A DNA stretch of 20,210 nucleotides, from assembly GCA_013694835.1 (NCBI GenBank), contig JACDBP010000096.1, positions 1-20,210 of the forward strand, given 5' to 3'. A program made the position numbers and the translations under genes. Below the pieces are notes generated by a model, which saw nothing but the letters and a program-made list of their open reading frames with translations, was not told where the DNA came from and made no database searches. Each line of letters begins with the position of its first letter. The stretch's first letter is position 1. The stretch comes from Chloroflexota bacterium (lineage in GTDB: Bacteria > Chloroflexota > Limnocylindria > Limnocylindrales > CSP1-4). Below, one piece after another: positions 7,333-15,179 of the stretch.

Positions 7333-9759
7333 TCAGCTGCGGGCGCGCCGCCAGCCGAGCGTGGCGCGGTCGTACATCCGGACTCGCCAGAACAGGACGA
7401 CCAGCAACGCCCAGAGCCCTGCCAGCGAGCCGATCAGCACCACGTCGCTGATGGCCAGCGGGATCAGCTCGAAGAACTCGCGTGCTGGCGCGACCACGAA
7501 GATCAGCCCGTAGGCGAGCAGCATCGCCAAGGCCAGCATAGTCGGGCGCCAGTCGGGTCCGTCGCGGTCGGCTCCGCTGAACGACTCGCCGACCGGAGGC
7601 TCCAGCAGCGGGATGAGCGCCAGGCCGCAGAAGATCGAAAAGGTCGTGAACGCCGTGCGCGCGATCCCCGGATCCGCGCGCCCCGCGTACCAGGTGTACA
7701 GGGGCACGGCGATGAGCGCGACGGCCAGTGCCGGAGGCAGGATCGTCCGCAGCGTGCGGCGAAGCGAGTTCCGCCCGACCGGGCCTGGTCGTGCCCAGAC
7801 GGCGAGCGCGAGCGTCGGGACGCCGACCGTCAGCAGCGCCAGGACCGTGTTGTGCTTCGGCGTCACCGGGAAGGCGAGGCCGAGCAGCGCCACGCCGAAG
7901 ATCGCAAAGGCCATCGAGAAAGCCCGTGCCAGGAACAGGTGGAGGCTGTCCTGCATCCCGGTGATGATCCGCTGACCCTCCAGGACCGCCTCGGGCAGTG
8001 CCTCGAACGAGTCGTTCAGCAACACCATGTCCGCCACGGCGCGCGTCGCCTGGGAACCGCTCTGCATCGAGATGCCGAGGTGCGCCTGCTTCAGGGAAAG
8101 GACGTCGTTGACGCCGTCCCCGACCATGGCGATGTAGAACCCGCGGCCACGCAGGGCCTCCACCAATCGCGCCTTGAGCGACGGTGGCACGCGACCGAAG
8201 ACGCGCACGTTCGAGGCGGCCTCCGCCAAAGCCTCGTCATCCATCGATTCGAGTTCCAGGCCCGACATCACGTGACCGGCGTCCAGCCCGACCTGCCTGG
8301 CGAGCGCGGCGACCGTGGACGGATTGTCGCCGGAGATGAGCTTCAGGTCGACGCCGGCGCGGCCGAACTTCGCGAGTGTCTCGCGCGCATCCGGCCGCAG
8401 TTGCTCCCGAAGCGCCACGATGCCGAGCGGCTGCATCGACTCGGGCAGGCAGGGATCTTCGCCGTCATGGAGCGGCACGACCTCGGCACGACCGGCGAAC
8501 AGCATCACCCGCAGGCCCTGCTCGGCCCACTCAGTGAGTTGGCCCGCGATGAGATTCGTGGATGGCCCGGGGACGAGCTTCGGACGGATCACCTCGGGGG
8601 CACCCATCACGTAGGTCCCGACGCGGGCGCCCTCCGAGAAGCAGACGGCACTCCAGCGCAGCTCGGAGGAGAACGGCACCTCGTCGCTGATGGGCCGCGC
8701 CGTGGCGGGGAACGCTGCGCGGATGGCATCGGCACTCCGGGTGGCAAGCGTGGCGCTGGCGACGAAGGCGCCGAGCATCTCCTTCAGCGCCAGGTCATCC
8801 ACGGCGAGTGCCCGGATCTCGGCGATCTCGATGAGCGGAGTCGTGAGCGTGCCGGTCTTGTCCAGGCACAGCAGGTCCACGCGACTCATCCGCTCGATGG
8901 CGTTCGCGCGCTGGATGAGCGCGCTGTTGTCTGCCAACCGCACGGCCCCGAGCGCGTAGGTCACGGTCATCATCACGATCAGCCCCTGCGGGACGAGCGC
9001 GACCAGCACGGCCGCCGTTCGTACCGCCTCGGTCGCGGGCGGGATGCCGCCGTACTGGCGCAGGAACGCGATGACGACCGGGATCGCGGTGACGGCCATG
9101 AGCACGGCGATCACGCGCATCACCCGCACCACGTCCTGCTGGAGCGGCGTGCGCTCGGATCGGAATGCGCGAGCCCCGGCCGTCAGCTGGTTGACGAAGC
9201 TCTCGGCGCCGACGCGTGTCGCCTCGAACGTGGCGAAGCCCGTCACGCAGAAGCTGCCGGAGAGCACCTCGTCACCGATCCCTTTCGGGATCCGATCGGC
9301 CTCGCCCGTCAGCAGCGACTCGTCGACTTCCATCCGGCCGTCGACCACGGTTCCGTCGAGCACCAGCTGGTCGCCGCGCCGGACCATGAGCAGGTCGCCC
9401 AGCACCGCCTCTGACGGATCGATCGTGCGCTCCACCCCATCGCGGATGACCTGTGCCGTGGGCTTCGTCAGCAGGGCGAGTCGATCGAGGCTCCGCTTCG
9501 CTCGGGTCTCCTGGAAGACACCGATGACCACGTTGACGATGACGAGGACGGCCGTCACCGCCGCGTCGCCGAGCAGGCCAAGCGCGACCAGTCCGAGAGA
9601 GATCGCGATGAGCAGCAGGTTGACCGCGGTGAACGCGTTCTCGCGCAGGATCCGGCCGTACGAGCGGCCGCTCTCGATGCGGACATCGTTGCCTTCGCCG
9701 CTGGCGCGCCGTGCGGCGGCCTCGATCTCGCTGAGGCCCGGCAGCGTCGTGGTCTCCAT
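7333..9759 (-). CDS. Cation-translocating P-type ATPase, CtpE-like
   Basis: An 808-residue ATP-driven cation pump of the inner membrane. It has an early hydrophobic pair of helices (about 40-85), an actuator domain with TGEAD, a second helix pair with the VALVPQGL membrane motif, and the phosphorylation motif DKTGTLT with D300. It also has the nucleotide-binding domain and the hinge GDGVND. Six further hydrophobic segments make up the C-terminal third. There is no N-terminal heavy-metal domain and no CPC motif, which argues against copper/zinc pumps. The layout resembles mycobacterial CtpE (calcium), but ion choice is inferred. The ATG at 9759 overlaps the TGA of the upstream hydrolase gene (TGATG), which indicates translational coupling. 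The long open reading frame on the opposite strand is a shadow. Confidence 0.92.
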   Translation of the reverse strand: METTTLPGLSEIEAAARRASGEGNDVRIESGRSYGRILRENAFTAVNLLLIAISLGLVALGLLGDAAVTAVLVIVNVVIGVFQETRAKRSLDRLALLTKPTAQVIRDGVERTIDPSEAVLGDLLMVRRGDQLVLDGTVVDGRMEVDESLLTGEADRIPKGIGDEVLSGSFCVTGFATFEATRVGAESFVNQLTAGARAFRSERTPLQQDVVRVMRVIAVLMAVTAIPVVIAFLRQYGGIPPATEAVRTAAVLVALVPQGLIVMMTVTYALGAVRLADNSALIQRANAIERMSRVDLLCLDKTGTLTTPLIEIAEIRALAVDDLALKEMLGAFVASATLATRSADAIRAAFPATARPISDEVPFSSELRWSAVCFSEGARVGTYVMGAPEVIRPKLVPGPSTNLIAGQLTEWAEQGLRVMLFAGRAEVVPLHDGEDPCLPESMQPLGIVALREQLRPDARETLAKFGRAGVDLKLISGDNPSTVAALARQVGLDAGHVMSGLELESMDDEALAEAASNVRVFGRVPPSLKARLVEALRGRGFYIAMVGDGVNDVLSLKQAHLGISMQSGSQATRAVADMVLLNDSFEALPEAVLEGQRIITGMQDSLHLFLARAFSMAFAIFGVALLGLAFPVTPKHNTVLALLTVGVPTLALAVWARPGPVGRNSLRRTLRTILPPALAVALIAVPLYTWYAGRADPGIARTAFTTFSIFCGLALIPLLEPPVGESFSGADRDGPDWRPTMLALAMLLAYGLIFVVAPAREFFELIPLAISDVVLIGSLAGLWALLVVLFWRVRMYDRATLGWRRARS

Positions 9760-10658
9760 CAGCTGTCGGGACGCGCTTCCAGCGAGCGGGCCAACGGCAG
9801 AAGGATCTCCCGCCAGCGGTGGTACAGCAGGTGATGGCCCTCCGTCGGGTAGAACGACGCCCGGCATCCCGGGATCGTCCGGGCCAGGTGCCTGCCCATC
9901 TCGGCCGGCACGGTATCGTCAAGGTCACCGTGCCAGAGGTGGACCTCGGCACGGACTGACTCCGGGCGGAATCCCCACGGGCCGGTGAGGATGCGCCCTT
10001 CGTCGTACATCCCGCGGCCGCCCTGGCGGTACACCTCGCTCGCGTTCTCGATCATGATCTCGCGCAACCGCGGGTCCGCCATCAGCTGCTGGTCGGAGGC
10101 GATCATCCCCTCGACGGCGCTGTCGAACGAAGCCACGGGATCGCGTCGCTGGGGCCGTCCCCATCGCCAGAGCGCCAGGCGAAGCACCCAGGGGACCCGA
10201 AACGCGAGGCGCACGGCTCCTCGCTGCCGCCGTTTCAGGTACTCGCCGGAGCGCTCATGGACCAGTGGCGCCGGCCCGCTGATGACGCCGGCCGAGGTCA
10301 CTCTCTCGGGCAGCATCCAGGCGCACGCGAGGGCATACGGACCGCCGCCCGACCAGCCCAGTACGGCGAATCGACCGATGCCCAGCGCGTCGGCCATCGC
10401 CGCGACATCCGCCGGCCAATCGAGCAGCGCCCGTCCTGGCTTCGGGTCTGAGAGACCGATGCCGGGACGGTCCACGGAGATCACGCGCACTCCAAGCTCG
10501 GCGGGAATGGACTCATCGGGATGGCGCATCAGGCGCGTGCTGCCGAAGCCGTGGAAGAAGAACAGCACCCGACCCTTCGGATCGCCGTACTCCAGGTAGC
10601 CCAGCCGCCGCCCGTCGCGGAGCGCCAGCTGCTTGCCGGCGGGCAACTCGATCTGCAT
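9759..10658 (-). CDS. Alpha/beta hydrolase, cotranscribed with the P-type ATPase
   Basis: A 299-residue alpha/beta hydrolase, substrate unknown. It has the oxyanion motif FFFHGFGSTR (H36, G37), the segment SVDRPGIGLSDP typical of the family, and a nucleophile elbow LGWSGGGP with S103. A helical cap follows, then LWHGDLDDTVP supplying the acid and EGHHLLYHRW supplying the histidine. This resembles lipase/esterase-type or haloperoxidase-like hydrolases. The ATG at 10658 has GGGGGAGG eight bases upstream; an in-frame TTG at 10706 is a weaker alternative. Its stop shares a base with the ATPase start, so the two genes form an operon. A lipase and a cation pump have no obvious shared pathway. Confidence 0.88.
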   Translation of the reverse strand: MQIELPAGKQLALRDGRRLGYLEYGDPKGRVLFFFHGFGSTRLMRHPDESIPAELGVRVISVDRPGIGLSDPKPGRALLDWPADVAAMADALGIGRFAVLGWSGGGPYALACAWMLPERVTSAGVISGPAPLVHERSGEYLKRRQRGAVRLAFRVPWVLRLALWRWGRPQRRDPVASFDSAVEGMIASDQQLMADPRLREIMIENASEVYRQGGRGMYDEGRILTGPWGFRPESVRAEVHLWHGDLDDTVPAEMGRHLARTIPGCRASFYPTEGHHLLYHRWREILLPLARSLEARPDS

Positions 10659-10743
10659 CGAAGCCGCCTCCCCCTCGGAGCGCCCCGGCATCCTGAGCAG
10701 CGCCAACGTCCCTCCCTCTCGCGACGGTCACCGACCGATCCGA

Positions 10744-10771
10744 GGCGAATGTCGTGGGCATGACCTTCGCC
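10744..10771. promoter_or_regulatory. Inverted repeat in the hydrolase/aquaporin divergent region
   Basis: GGCGAA (10744-10749) and TTCGCC (10766-10771), flanked on each side by a direct GATCCG. It lies between the divergent hydrolase and aquaporin genes. It is a possible operator, weak evidence only. The rest of 10659-10904 shows no gene. Confidence 0.25.
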
Positions 10772-10904
10772 GATCCGCGGGACCTCGACCCCAGCACCCT
10801 CGGGGTCAGGCGACAGTATGGCGCGCAGAAATTGGCGCGACCACGGTCACGCGTGGCGCTACCATCTGGCGCGCTGGCCCGTAGCGACCGAGGAGAGGAC
10901 GCCC

Positions 10905-11633
10905 ATGCGCAGGAATCCATGGAACCAGTTGATCGCCGAAGGCGCCGGCACGTTCCTGTTCTTCTTCGTGGGCGCCGGATCGGCCGCGCTGGCCGACTTC
11001 AGCGGTGCGACGGGCGGGCCCGGCGGACCCGGGCTGATCACCATCGCCCTGGCGCACGGCCTGGTGCTGGCCGTCCTGGTCTCGGCGCTCGGCGCGGTCT
11101 CCGGCGCGCATTTCAACCCGGCCGTGACCTTCGGCGTCTGGCTCGCCGGCCAGATCGAGTCCCGCCGTGCCGCGACCTACGTCCTGGCCCAGCTGATCGG
11201 CGCACTGGCTGCCGGGCTCGCCCTGCGGGCGGTCTTCACGTCCGAGCAGTCGCCCACCATCGGCACCCCGGCTCTCGCGCCGGGCATCTCGCCCGCGGTC
11301 GGCATCGGGATCGAGGTCGTCCTGACCGTGGTGCTCCTGGTCGCGGTGTTTGGCACGGCCATCGACCCGCGGGGTCCCAAGGTCGGCGGCCTGGCGATCG
11401 GCTTCGCCGTCGGGGCGGACATCATGATGGGCGGCCCGCTGACCGGTGCGGCGATGAACCCCGCACGCTGGTTCGGGCCTGCTGTCGCGACCGCCCAGTA
11501 CGGTGACTGGTACGTTTGGATCATCGGTCCACTGATGGGTGCGGCGATCGCGGCGATCGCCTACCGCTACCTGCTGCTGCCGGAGGCTGACCTGCAACGC
11601 ACCCCGGCCAAGCCTGAAGCGGACGTCGAGTAG
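10905..11633 (+). CDS. Aquaporin / MIP family channel
   Basis: A 242-residue membrane channel for water or small neutral solutes. Six hydrophobic segments are visible and both pore half-helix motifs are intact: HFNPAVT (N71) and MNPARWFGP (N185). The spacing of the two NPA boxes and the arginine directly after the second fit the family. The length and the compact loop after the second NPA resemble water-selective AqpZ-type channels more than glycerol facilitators, but this is inferred. The ATG at 10905 follows GAGGAGAGG by about six bases. The frame is open upstream, but the extension is basic and unlike the family. A TANNNT box (TACCAT, 10860-10865) lies upstream and could be the promoter. 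The C-terminal tail is short and hydrophilic. Confidence 0.92.
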   Translation: MRRNPWNQLIAEGAGTFLFFFVGAGSAALADFSGATGGPGGPGLITIALAHGLVLAVLVSALGAVSGAHFNPAVTFGVWLAGQIESRRAATYVLAQLIGALAAGLALRAVFTSEQSPTIGTPALAPGISPAVGIGIEVVLTVVLLVAVFGTAIDPRGPKVGGLAIGFAVGADIMMGGPLTGAAMNPARWFGPAVATAQYGDWYVWIIGPLMGAAIAAIAYRYLLLPEADLQRTPAKPEADVE

Positions 11634-11645
11634 CGACCGGGCGCG

Positions 11646-12290
11646 TCAGCCGGCCGCGTTCCCGCCTGCCGCATTCCCGCCTGCACCATCACCAGCACCC
11701 CCGTGGGACCGACGCATCGCCTGGATCACCGAGAGTTGATCCTTGAACTCCTCGGCCACGGCATTGAGCCGGGAGCGGTCGAGCCCCAGCTCGGAGGCGA
11801 TCTGGCGGATCTCGGCATTCTCCTCCGCGGAGATCGACGCGTCGGCCGCACCCACGGCATAGCAGCAGCGCAGCAAGGCCAGCCGCTGTTCCTCCGTGGC
11901 GACGTCACGGAATTCGCGCGTCACGAGGTAGTCCTCGGTCCCGCCATGCATCCGCGACTGGTTCTTGGCGATCTCCACGGCGAGCACTGCCTGGGCCTCC
12001 GGCAATCGGCCGTAGTCGACCACGTACCGCTCCATGAGGTGGGTCTCCTCCGCACTGATGTCGAGGTCGGCATGCGCGGCCCGGCTCAGGATGTAGGCGA
12101 AGCCCGCCAGGAACCGTCCCTGGGCGGGCGGCAACGCGGAGAGCTCCGCGACGATCCTGCGGACGGTGGCGGTCTCGGCCGCCCGGTCGGCTGCGTCGGG
12201 CGCCCCGGATGGGTGCCCCTCACCGGCCGGGTCGCCGGCGGCATCTCCGGGGTCCGCACCCTTCAATCCGAGGAACCGACGCAGTGCCAT
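11646..12290 (-). CDS. TerB-like (tellurite resistance-type) domain protein
   Basis: A 214-residue soluble protein. Residues 1-45 are a flexible Ala/Gly/Asp-rich start. Residues 45-195 form an all-helical TerB domain with two matching repeats, HADLDISAEETHLMERYV and GAADASISAEENAEI. Both carry the D-x-D/S-x-S-x-E-E acidic loop expected to bind divalent metal. The tail is repetitive (AGGNAAGGNAAG). TerB-domain proteins occur in stress, phage-defence and membrane-associated complexes; no other ter gene is present here, so a tellurite role is not implied. The ATG at 12290 has AGGAGG five bases upstream. It is convergent with the aquaporin (stop codons 12 bases apart). Confidence 0.82.
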   Translation of the reverse strand: MALRRFLGLKGADPGDAAGDPAGEGHPSGAPDAADRAAETATVRRIVAELSALPPAQGRFLAGFAYILSRAAHADLDISAEETHLMERYVVDYGRLPEAQAVLAVEIAKNQSRMHGGTEDYLVTREFRDVATEEQRLALLRCCYAVGAADASISAEENAEIRQIASELGLDRSRLNAVAEEFKDQLSVIQAMRRSHGGAGDGAGGNAAGGNAAG

Positions 12291-12373
12291 GAGACCTCCT
12301 TGCCTCCCGGCGGCGCGACGATGCCGGGAGAAGCGGCTGGAAACCGGTGGGCCGGGTCGCACGTCTGGCGGCC

Positions 12374-12882
12374 ATGACACGACACCACTCAGCTGCCATC
12401 CTCCCACTCCTCGTCCTCACCGCGCTGGCAGCTGCCTGCAACCCGGTCGCGAACCCCGCCGTGAGCCCGCCCTCCGCGGCACCAACGCCAGCCGTGACCC
12501 CCTCGGGCACACCGCCCGCGAGCCCACTCGCGAGCCCCGTTCCGAGCGGTGTCCCGAGCCCCGGAGCCTCCCCCGGCTTCCTCGACGTCACGCTGGTCTC
12601 CGGCCCGCACTGCCCGGTCGAGACCACCCCGCCCGATCCCGCCTGCACGCCGCGTCCGGTGGCCAACGCCACGGTCATCGTCCGCGACGCGGCGGCCGGC
12701 GAGATCGCGCGGGCCACGAGCGACGCGACGGGCCACGCGATGTTGTCCGTTCCCGGCGGCACCTACACCGTCGAGGCGCAACCGGTCGCGGACTCATGGG
12801 CACACCCGCACCGGTACAGGTCACCGTCCTCGCGACCGGCGCAGGCGCCCTGACGCTCATCTACGACACGGGAATCCGCTGA
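12374..12882 (+). pseudogene. Lipoprotein with carboxypeptidase-regulatory-like domain, apparent frameshift
   Basis: The protein begins with a lipoprotein signal, MTRHHSAAILPLLVLTALAAAC, whose lipobox cysteine is residue 22. A long Pro/Ser/Ala linker follows. Next is a small beta domain with paired cysteines and the text ATVIVRDAAAGEIARATSDATGHAML...GGTYTVEAQPV, typical of carboxypeptidase-regulatory-like folds. As written, the frame ends at 12853 in unrelated Arg/Ser/Pro sequence. The natural ending, GLMGTPAPVQVTVLATGAG and a final strand (LTLIYDTGIR), continues in the next frame to the TGA at 12880. The shift lies at 12788-12791 in a G-containing stretch, consistent with loss of one G. It may be an assembly error, a true mutation or, less likely, programmed frameshifting. 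No good ribosome binding site is visible. Confidence 0.75.
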
Positions 12883-12950
12883 CCGTACGAGACCGGTGAT
12901 GGGACCGTATCCTGCCTCGGTGACGATCCGCTCGCCGGCAAAGGAGTCCC

Positions 12951-13934
12951 GTGGAAGCCCTCTTTCCGCTCATCGGTTTCGCCCTGTTCCTGGCGGGGGT
13001 CGGTGGTCTCATCTTCTCGAGCCTGTTGTGGCCGAGGGTTGCAGCTGAGGACGAGCGGGGCCGGACCATCAAGGCTCCTCGCGAGGGCCGCAGCGCGGCC
13101 CGCATCGGCAGTGTCGCGGCCGTCATCCTCGGCATCTTTCTCCTCAGCATCCGCATCGTGCCCGCCGGCAGCGTCGGCGTGGTGAAGCACTGGCAGACGG
13201 TCGACGACAACGAGGCCTCGCCGGGTATCAGCCTCCAGATCCCCTTCGCGACCGACATCGTGGTCGTGGACACGCGCGTCCAGGCCATCCCGTTCGAGAG
13301 GTTGGGCGCAGCATCCAGGGAGTACCAGGATGTCTTCCTGACGGGCGTCCTCAACATCCACGTCGCCCCGCAGTTCGCGTCCGACATCTACCAGAACATC
13401 GGGCTCGACTACCGGGACAAGGTGGTCATCCCGTTCTACGCGAACATCGTCAAGGAGATCGTGCCGCAGTTCGGGGTCGCAGAGGTACTTCCCCAGCGCG
13501 AGCAGATCCGTATCCGCACGGTGGAGAAGCTGAAGGCGAAGCTGGAGCCGCTTGGGATCATCGTCGACGATGTGGCCCTGGCGAACGTCGACTTCAACGA
13601 TGCCTACAACCAGGCGATCCAGAACAAGCAGGTCCAGGAACTCCAGGTCGCGACCGAGAGGAACATCCTCGAGCAGCGCAAGGTCCAGGCAGAGCAGGCC
13701 AAGGCCGCCGCTTCTGGTGAGGCCCAGGCGCAGGTCGAGCGCGCCAAGGGAGACGCCGAGAGCGTGCGCCTGCACGCACAGGCGGAGGCCGATGCCAACC
13801 GGCTCATCGGGGCGAGTCTCACCGAGCAGGTCCTCCGCAGCCGGCAGATCGACGCGCTGGGTGACAAGGTCCAGGTCATCTACCTGCCGGTGGACAGCAA
13901 CACGATCCTGCCGCTTCCCAGCGCCCGGCCCTGA
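12951..13934 (+). CDS. SPFH/band 7 (prohibitin-like) membrane protein
   Basis: A 327-residue membrane-anchored scaffold protein. There are two hydrophobic segments (about 4-26 and 51-70) and then an SPFH domain from VPAGSVGVVKHWQTV (about residue 70). The domain runs through the strand-helix repeats with VFLTGVLNIHV and FGVAEVLPQREQIR to about 225. A coiled coil rich in Ala, Gln and Glu follows (about 225-290), as in prohibitin and HflK/C proteins. These proteins form large rings in the membrane, often regulating proteases or membrane domains; no partner protease is adjacent. The GTG at 12951 has AAGGAG four bases upstream. The gene follows the lipoprotein by 68 bases. Confidence 0.9.
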   Translation: MEALFPLIGFALFLAGVGGLIFSSLLWPRVAAEDERGRTIKAPREGRSAARIGSVAAVILGIFLLSIRIVPAGSVGVVKHWQTVDDNEASPGISLQIPFATDIVVVDTRVQAIPFERLGAASREYQDVFLTGVLNIHVAPQFASDIYQNIGLDYRDKVVIPFYANIVKEIVPQFGVAEVLPQREQIRIRTVEKLKAKLEPLGIIVDDVALANVDFNDAYNQAIQNKQVQELQVATERNILEQRKVQAEQAKAAASGEAQAQVERAKGDAESVRLHAQAEADANRLIGASLTEQVLRSRQIDALGDKVQVIYLPVDSNTILPLPSARP

Positions 13935-13944
13935 GCCGTGGCCC

Positions 13945-13974
13945 GGCCCGCGGCATCCTCGATGGCCGCGGGCC
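13945..13974 (+). terminator. GC-rich hairpin after the SPFH gene
   Basis: A perfect 10-bp stem GGCCCGCGGC / GCCGCGGGCC with a 10-nt loop begins 10 bases after the stop codon. There is no T-run. The thyX -10 box starts two bases after it, so the hairpin could serve as terminator and promoter boundary at once. Confidence 0.5.
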
Positions 13975-13975
13975 G

Positions 13976-13981
13976 TACACT
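13976..13981 (+). promoter_or_regulatory. thyX: Leaderless-type -10 box of thyX
   Basis: TACACT, six bases, then GTG at 13988. The same spacing occurs at three other genes in this window. Confidence 0.5.
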
Positions 13982-13987
13982 CTGGCC

Positions 13988-14863
13988 GTGACCGCGCCCA
14001 TCCAGGATCAGCCCGCCGCGAGCCCGGAAGCTCCGAGGTCCGCCACTCCGAAAAGCCCGGCGACGCGCGAGCTGGGCATGCGCGCGAAGCTCCTGTTCCC
14101 GACCCGGGAGATCGCCCAGCAGTACTACCTGCCGCTGATCTACACCGCCTGCCGCACCTGCTACAGCGAGCTCGAGCCCGACGACATCTTCGAGCGCGCC
14201 TCGAGCGGTCGCGTCGCGACCGAGAAGCAGCAGGACCTGATCCGGCGGGTCATCGAGTCCGGCCACGGCTCGACCATCGAGCACATCGTCTTCACGTTCG
14301 CCATCAGCGGCGTGACGCGAACGCTCTCCCACCAACTGGTGCGCCATCGCGCGGGGGTCGCGTTCGACCAGCAGTCACAGCGGTATCTCGACTACAAGCG
14401 GCCGTCCTACATGGTTCCGGGCACGCTCCAGGACGCGTCGGCTGACCTCCGTGACCGTTTCACGGCGGAGATGGATGACTCGCTCCGGTTCTACGGTGAG
14501 CTGCTGGAAGCGGGCATCCCCGGCGAGGACGCGCGGTTCGTGATGCCGAACGCGACGCGCACCAACCTGATCATGACCGCCAACCTGCGCGCGCTCATCC
14601 ACATGTCCGGGCTGCGCCTCTGCACGATGGCCCAGTGGGAGATCCGGCGGCTCTTCCAGCTCATCCGTCACGAGGTCTTCGGCGTGAGCCCGTTCCTCGG
14701 CTCATTCCTGGCGCCGAAGTGCGTTCCGCTGGGCTACTGCGACGAGGACAGGAACCGCGACGAGCACTGCCCCATCCGGCCGCACAAGGACAACGTGCTG
14801 GCGGCGTGGGCAGAGAAGCGGACCGCCGCAAAGGCCGCCGGGCGCGAGTTGCCCACCGTCTGA
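13988..14863 (+). CDS. thyX: FAD-dependent thymidylate synthase
   Basis: Makes dTMP from dUMP with methylene-tetrahydrofolate, using FAD and NADPH, in the cytoplasm. It has 291 residues, somewhat longer than typical because of a Pro/Ala-rich start of about 30 residues. The conserved part opens with MRAKLLFPTREIAQQYYLP. ESGHGSTIEH and the signature RHRAGVAFDQQSQRY (R119-H120-R121, S130, R132) bind FAD and dUMP. The usual signature is RHR, seven residues, Ser; here there are eight. LRALIHMSGLRLCTMAQWEIR follows the conserved late segment. The C-terminal part carries several cysteines (KCVPLGYC, EHCPI). The GTG at 13988 is supported by the -10 box six bases upstream; the ATG at 14078 is the alternative. 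No thyA is seen in the window. Confidence 0.95.
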   Translation: MTAPIQDQPAASPEAPRSATPKSPATRELGMRAKLLFPTREIAQQYYLPLIYTACRTCYSELEPDDIFERASSGRVATEKQQDLIRRVIESGHGSTIEHIVFTFAISGVTRTLSHQLVRHRAGVAFDQQSQRYLDYKRPSYMVPGTLQDASADLRDRFTAEMDDSLRFYGELLEAGIPGEDARFVMPNATRTNLIMTANLRALIHMSGLRLCTMAQWEIRRLFQLIRHEVFGVSPFLGSFLAPKCVPLGYCDEDRNRDEHCPIRPHKDNVLAAWAEKRTAAKAAGRELPTV

Positions 14864-14883
14864 CCCTCGCGCCGCGAGTCCGA

Positions 14884-14898
14884 CCCAGGCGCCCTGGG
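14884..14898 (+). terminator. Small hairpin after thyX
   Basis: CCCAGG, three-base loop, CCTGGG, 20 bases after the thyX stop. No T-run follows, so it is a weak candidate. Confidence 0.3.
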
Positions 14899-14974
14899 CC
14901 GAGTTCTGCATCAGCCGCACTCCACGGCCTCGTACGGGCCCTCAACGCGCCGTCCCTCGTCATCCGACGGGCAC

Positions 14975-15056
14975 GAAAACGCCCGGAGCGACCAGTCCCA
15001 CGAACCTGCACCTTGATGTGATCTCGGTGCCGATCCGTTTGACGGCCCCTCCGGGC
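14975..15056 (-). ncRNA. Predicted small RNA, copy 1 of a duplicated family
   Basis: Minus-strand RNA of about 80 nt. The -10 box TAGATT is at 15069-15064; seven bases later the RNA would begin at 15056 with GCCCGGAG. This pairs perfectly with CTCCGGGC (14988-14981), which is followed by GTTTTC, so the closing stem also looks like a terminator. Inside, GGCC pairs with GGTC next to the closing stem. A long hairpin follows (arms 15038-15026 and 15012-15000, one G·A mismatch) with the 13-nt loop GAGATCACATCAA. Together with its promoter region it fills the 316-base gap between thyX and the PRC-barrel gene, where I see no protein. Copy 2 is at 17613-17693. No known RNA family is recognised. Confidence 0.68.
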
Positions 15057-15063
15057 AAGACCC

Positions 15064-15092
15064 AATCTACCGGCTTCCGGGACGTGGCACAA
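15064..15092 (-). promoter_or_regulatory. Sigma70-type promoter of small RNA copy 1
   Basis: On the minus strand: TTGTGC (15092-15087), 17-bp spacer, TAGATT (15069-15064). The spacer differs from that of copy 2 while both hexamers and the spacing are kept. Confidence 0.65.
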
Positions 15093-15100
15093 GGAGGATG

Positions 15101-15168
15101 TCCACGAGATGCCACCTGCGCCGGGTAGCGTCTCCACACCTTTCGCTCCGCTGTGGACACTCCGTGGA
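15101..15168. promoter_or_regulatory. Four TCCAC/GTGGA boxes upstream of small RNA copy 1
   Basis: Plus-strand boxes TCCAC at 15101 and 15133, GTGGA at 15153 and 15164. The last two are 11 bp apart, one helical turn. The nearest box ends eight bases from the -35 element. The inner-side box reads TGTCCACA on the minus strand, close to the DnaA box of high-GC bacteria (TTGTCCACA). Copy 2 has the same layout. Confidence 0.5.
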
Positions 15169-15179
15169 CGGTTCGGCTC

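Noticed and set aside
7288..9414. A 708-codon open frame on the plus strand opposite the P-type ATPase
   Set aside because: His/Gln/Arg/Asp-rich composition typical of antisense reading in GC-rich genes; no motifs, while the opposite strand has all P-type ATPase motifs.
9760..9867. A 36-residue N-terminal extension of the P-type ATPase
   Set aside because: It lies within the hydrolase gene in another frame; ATG 9759 couples to the hydrolase stop.
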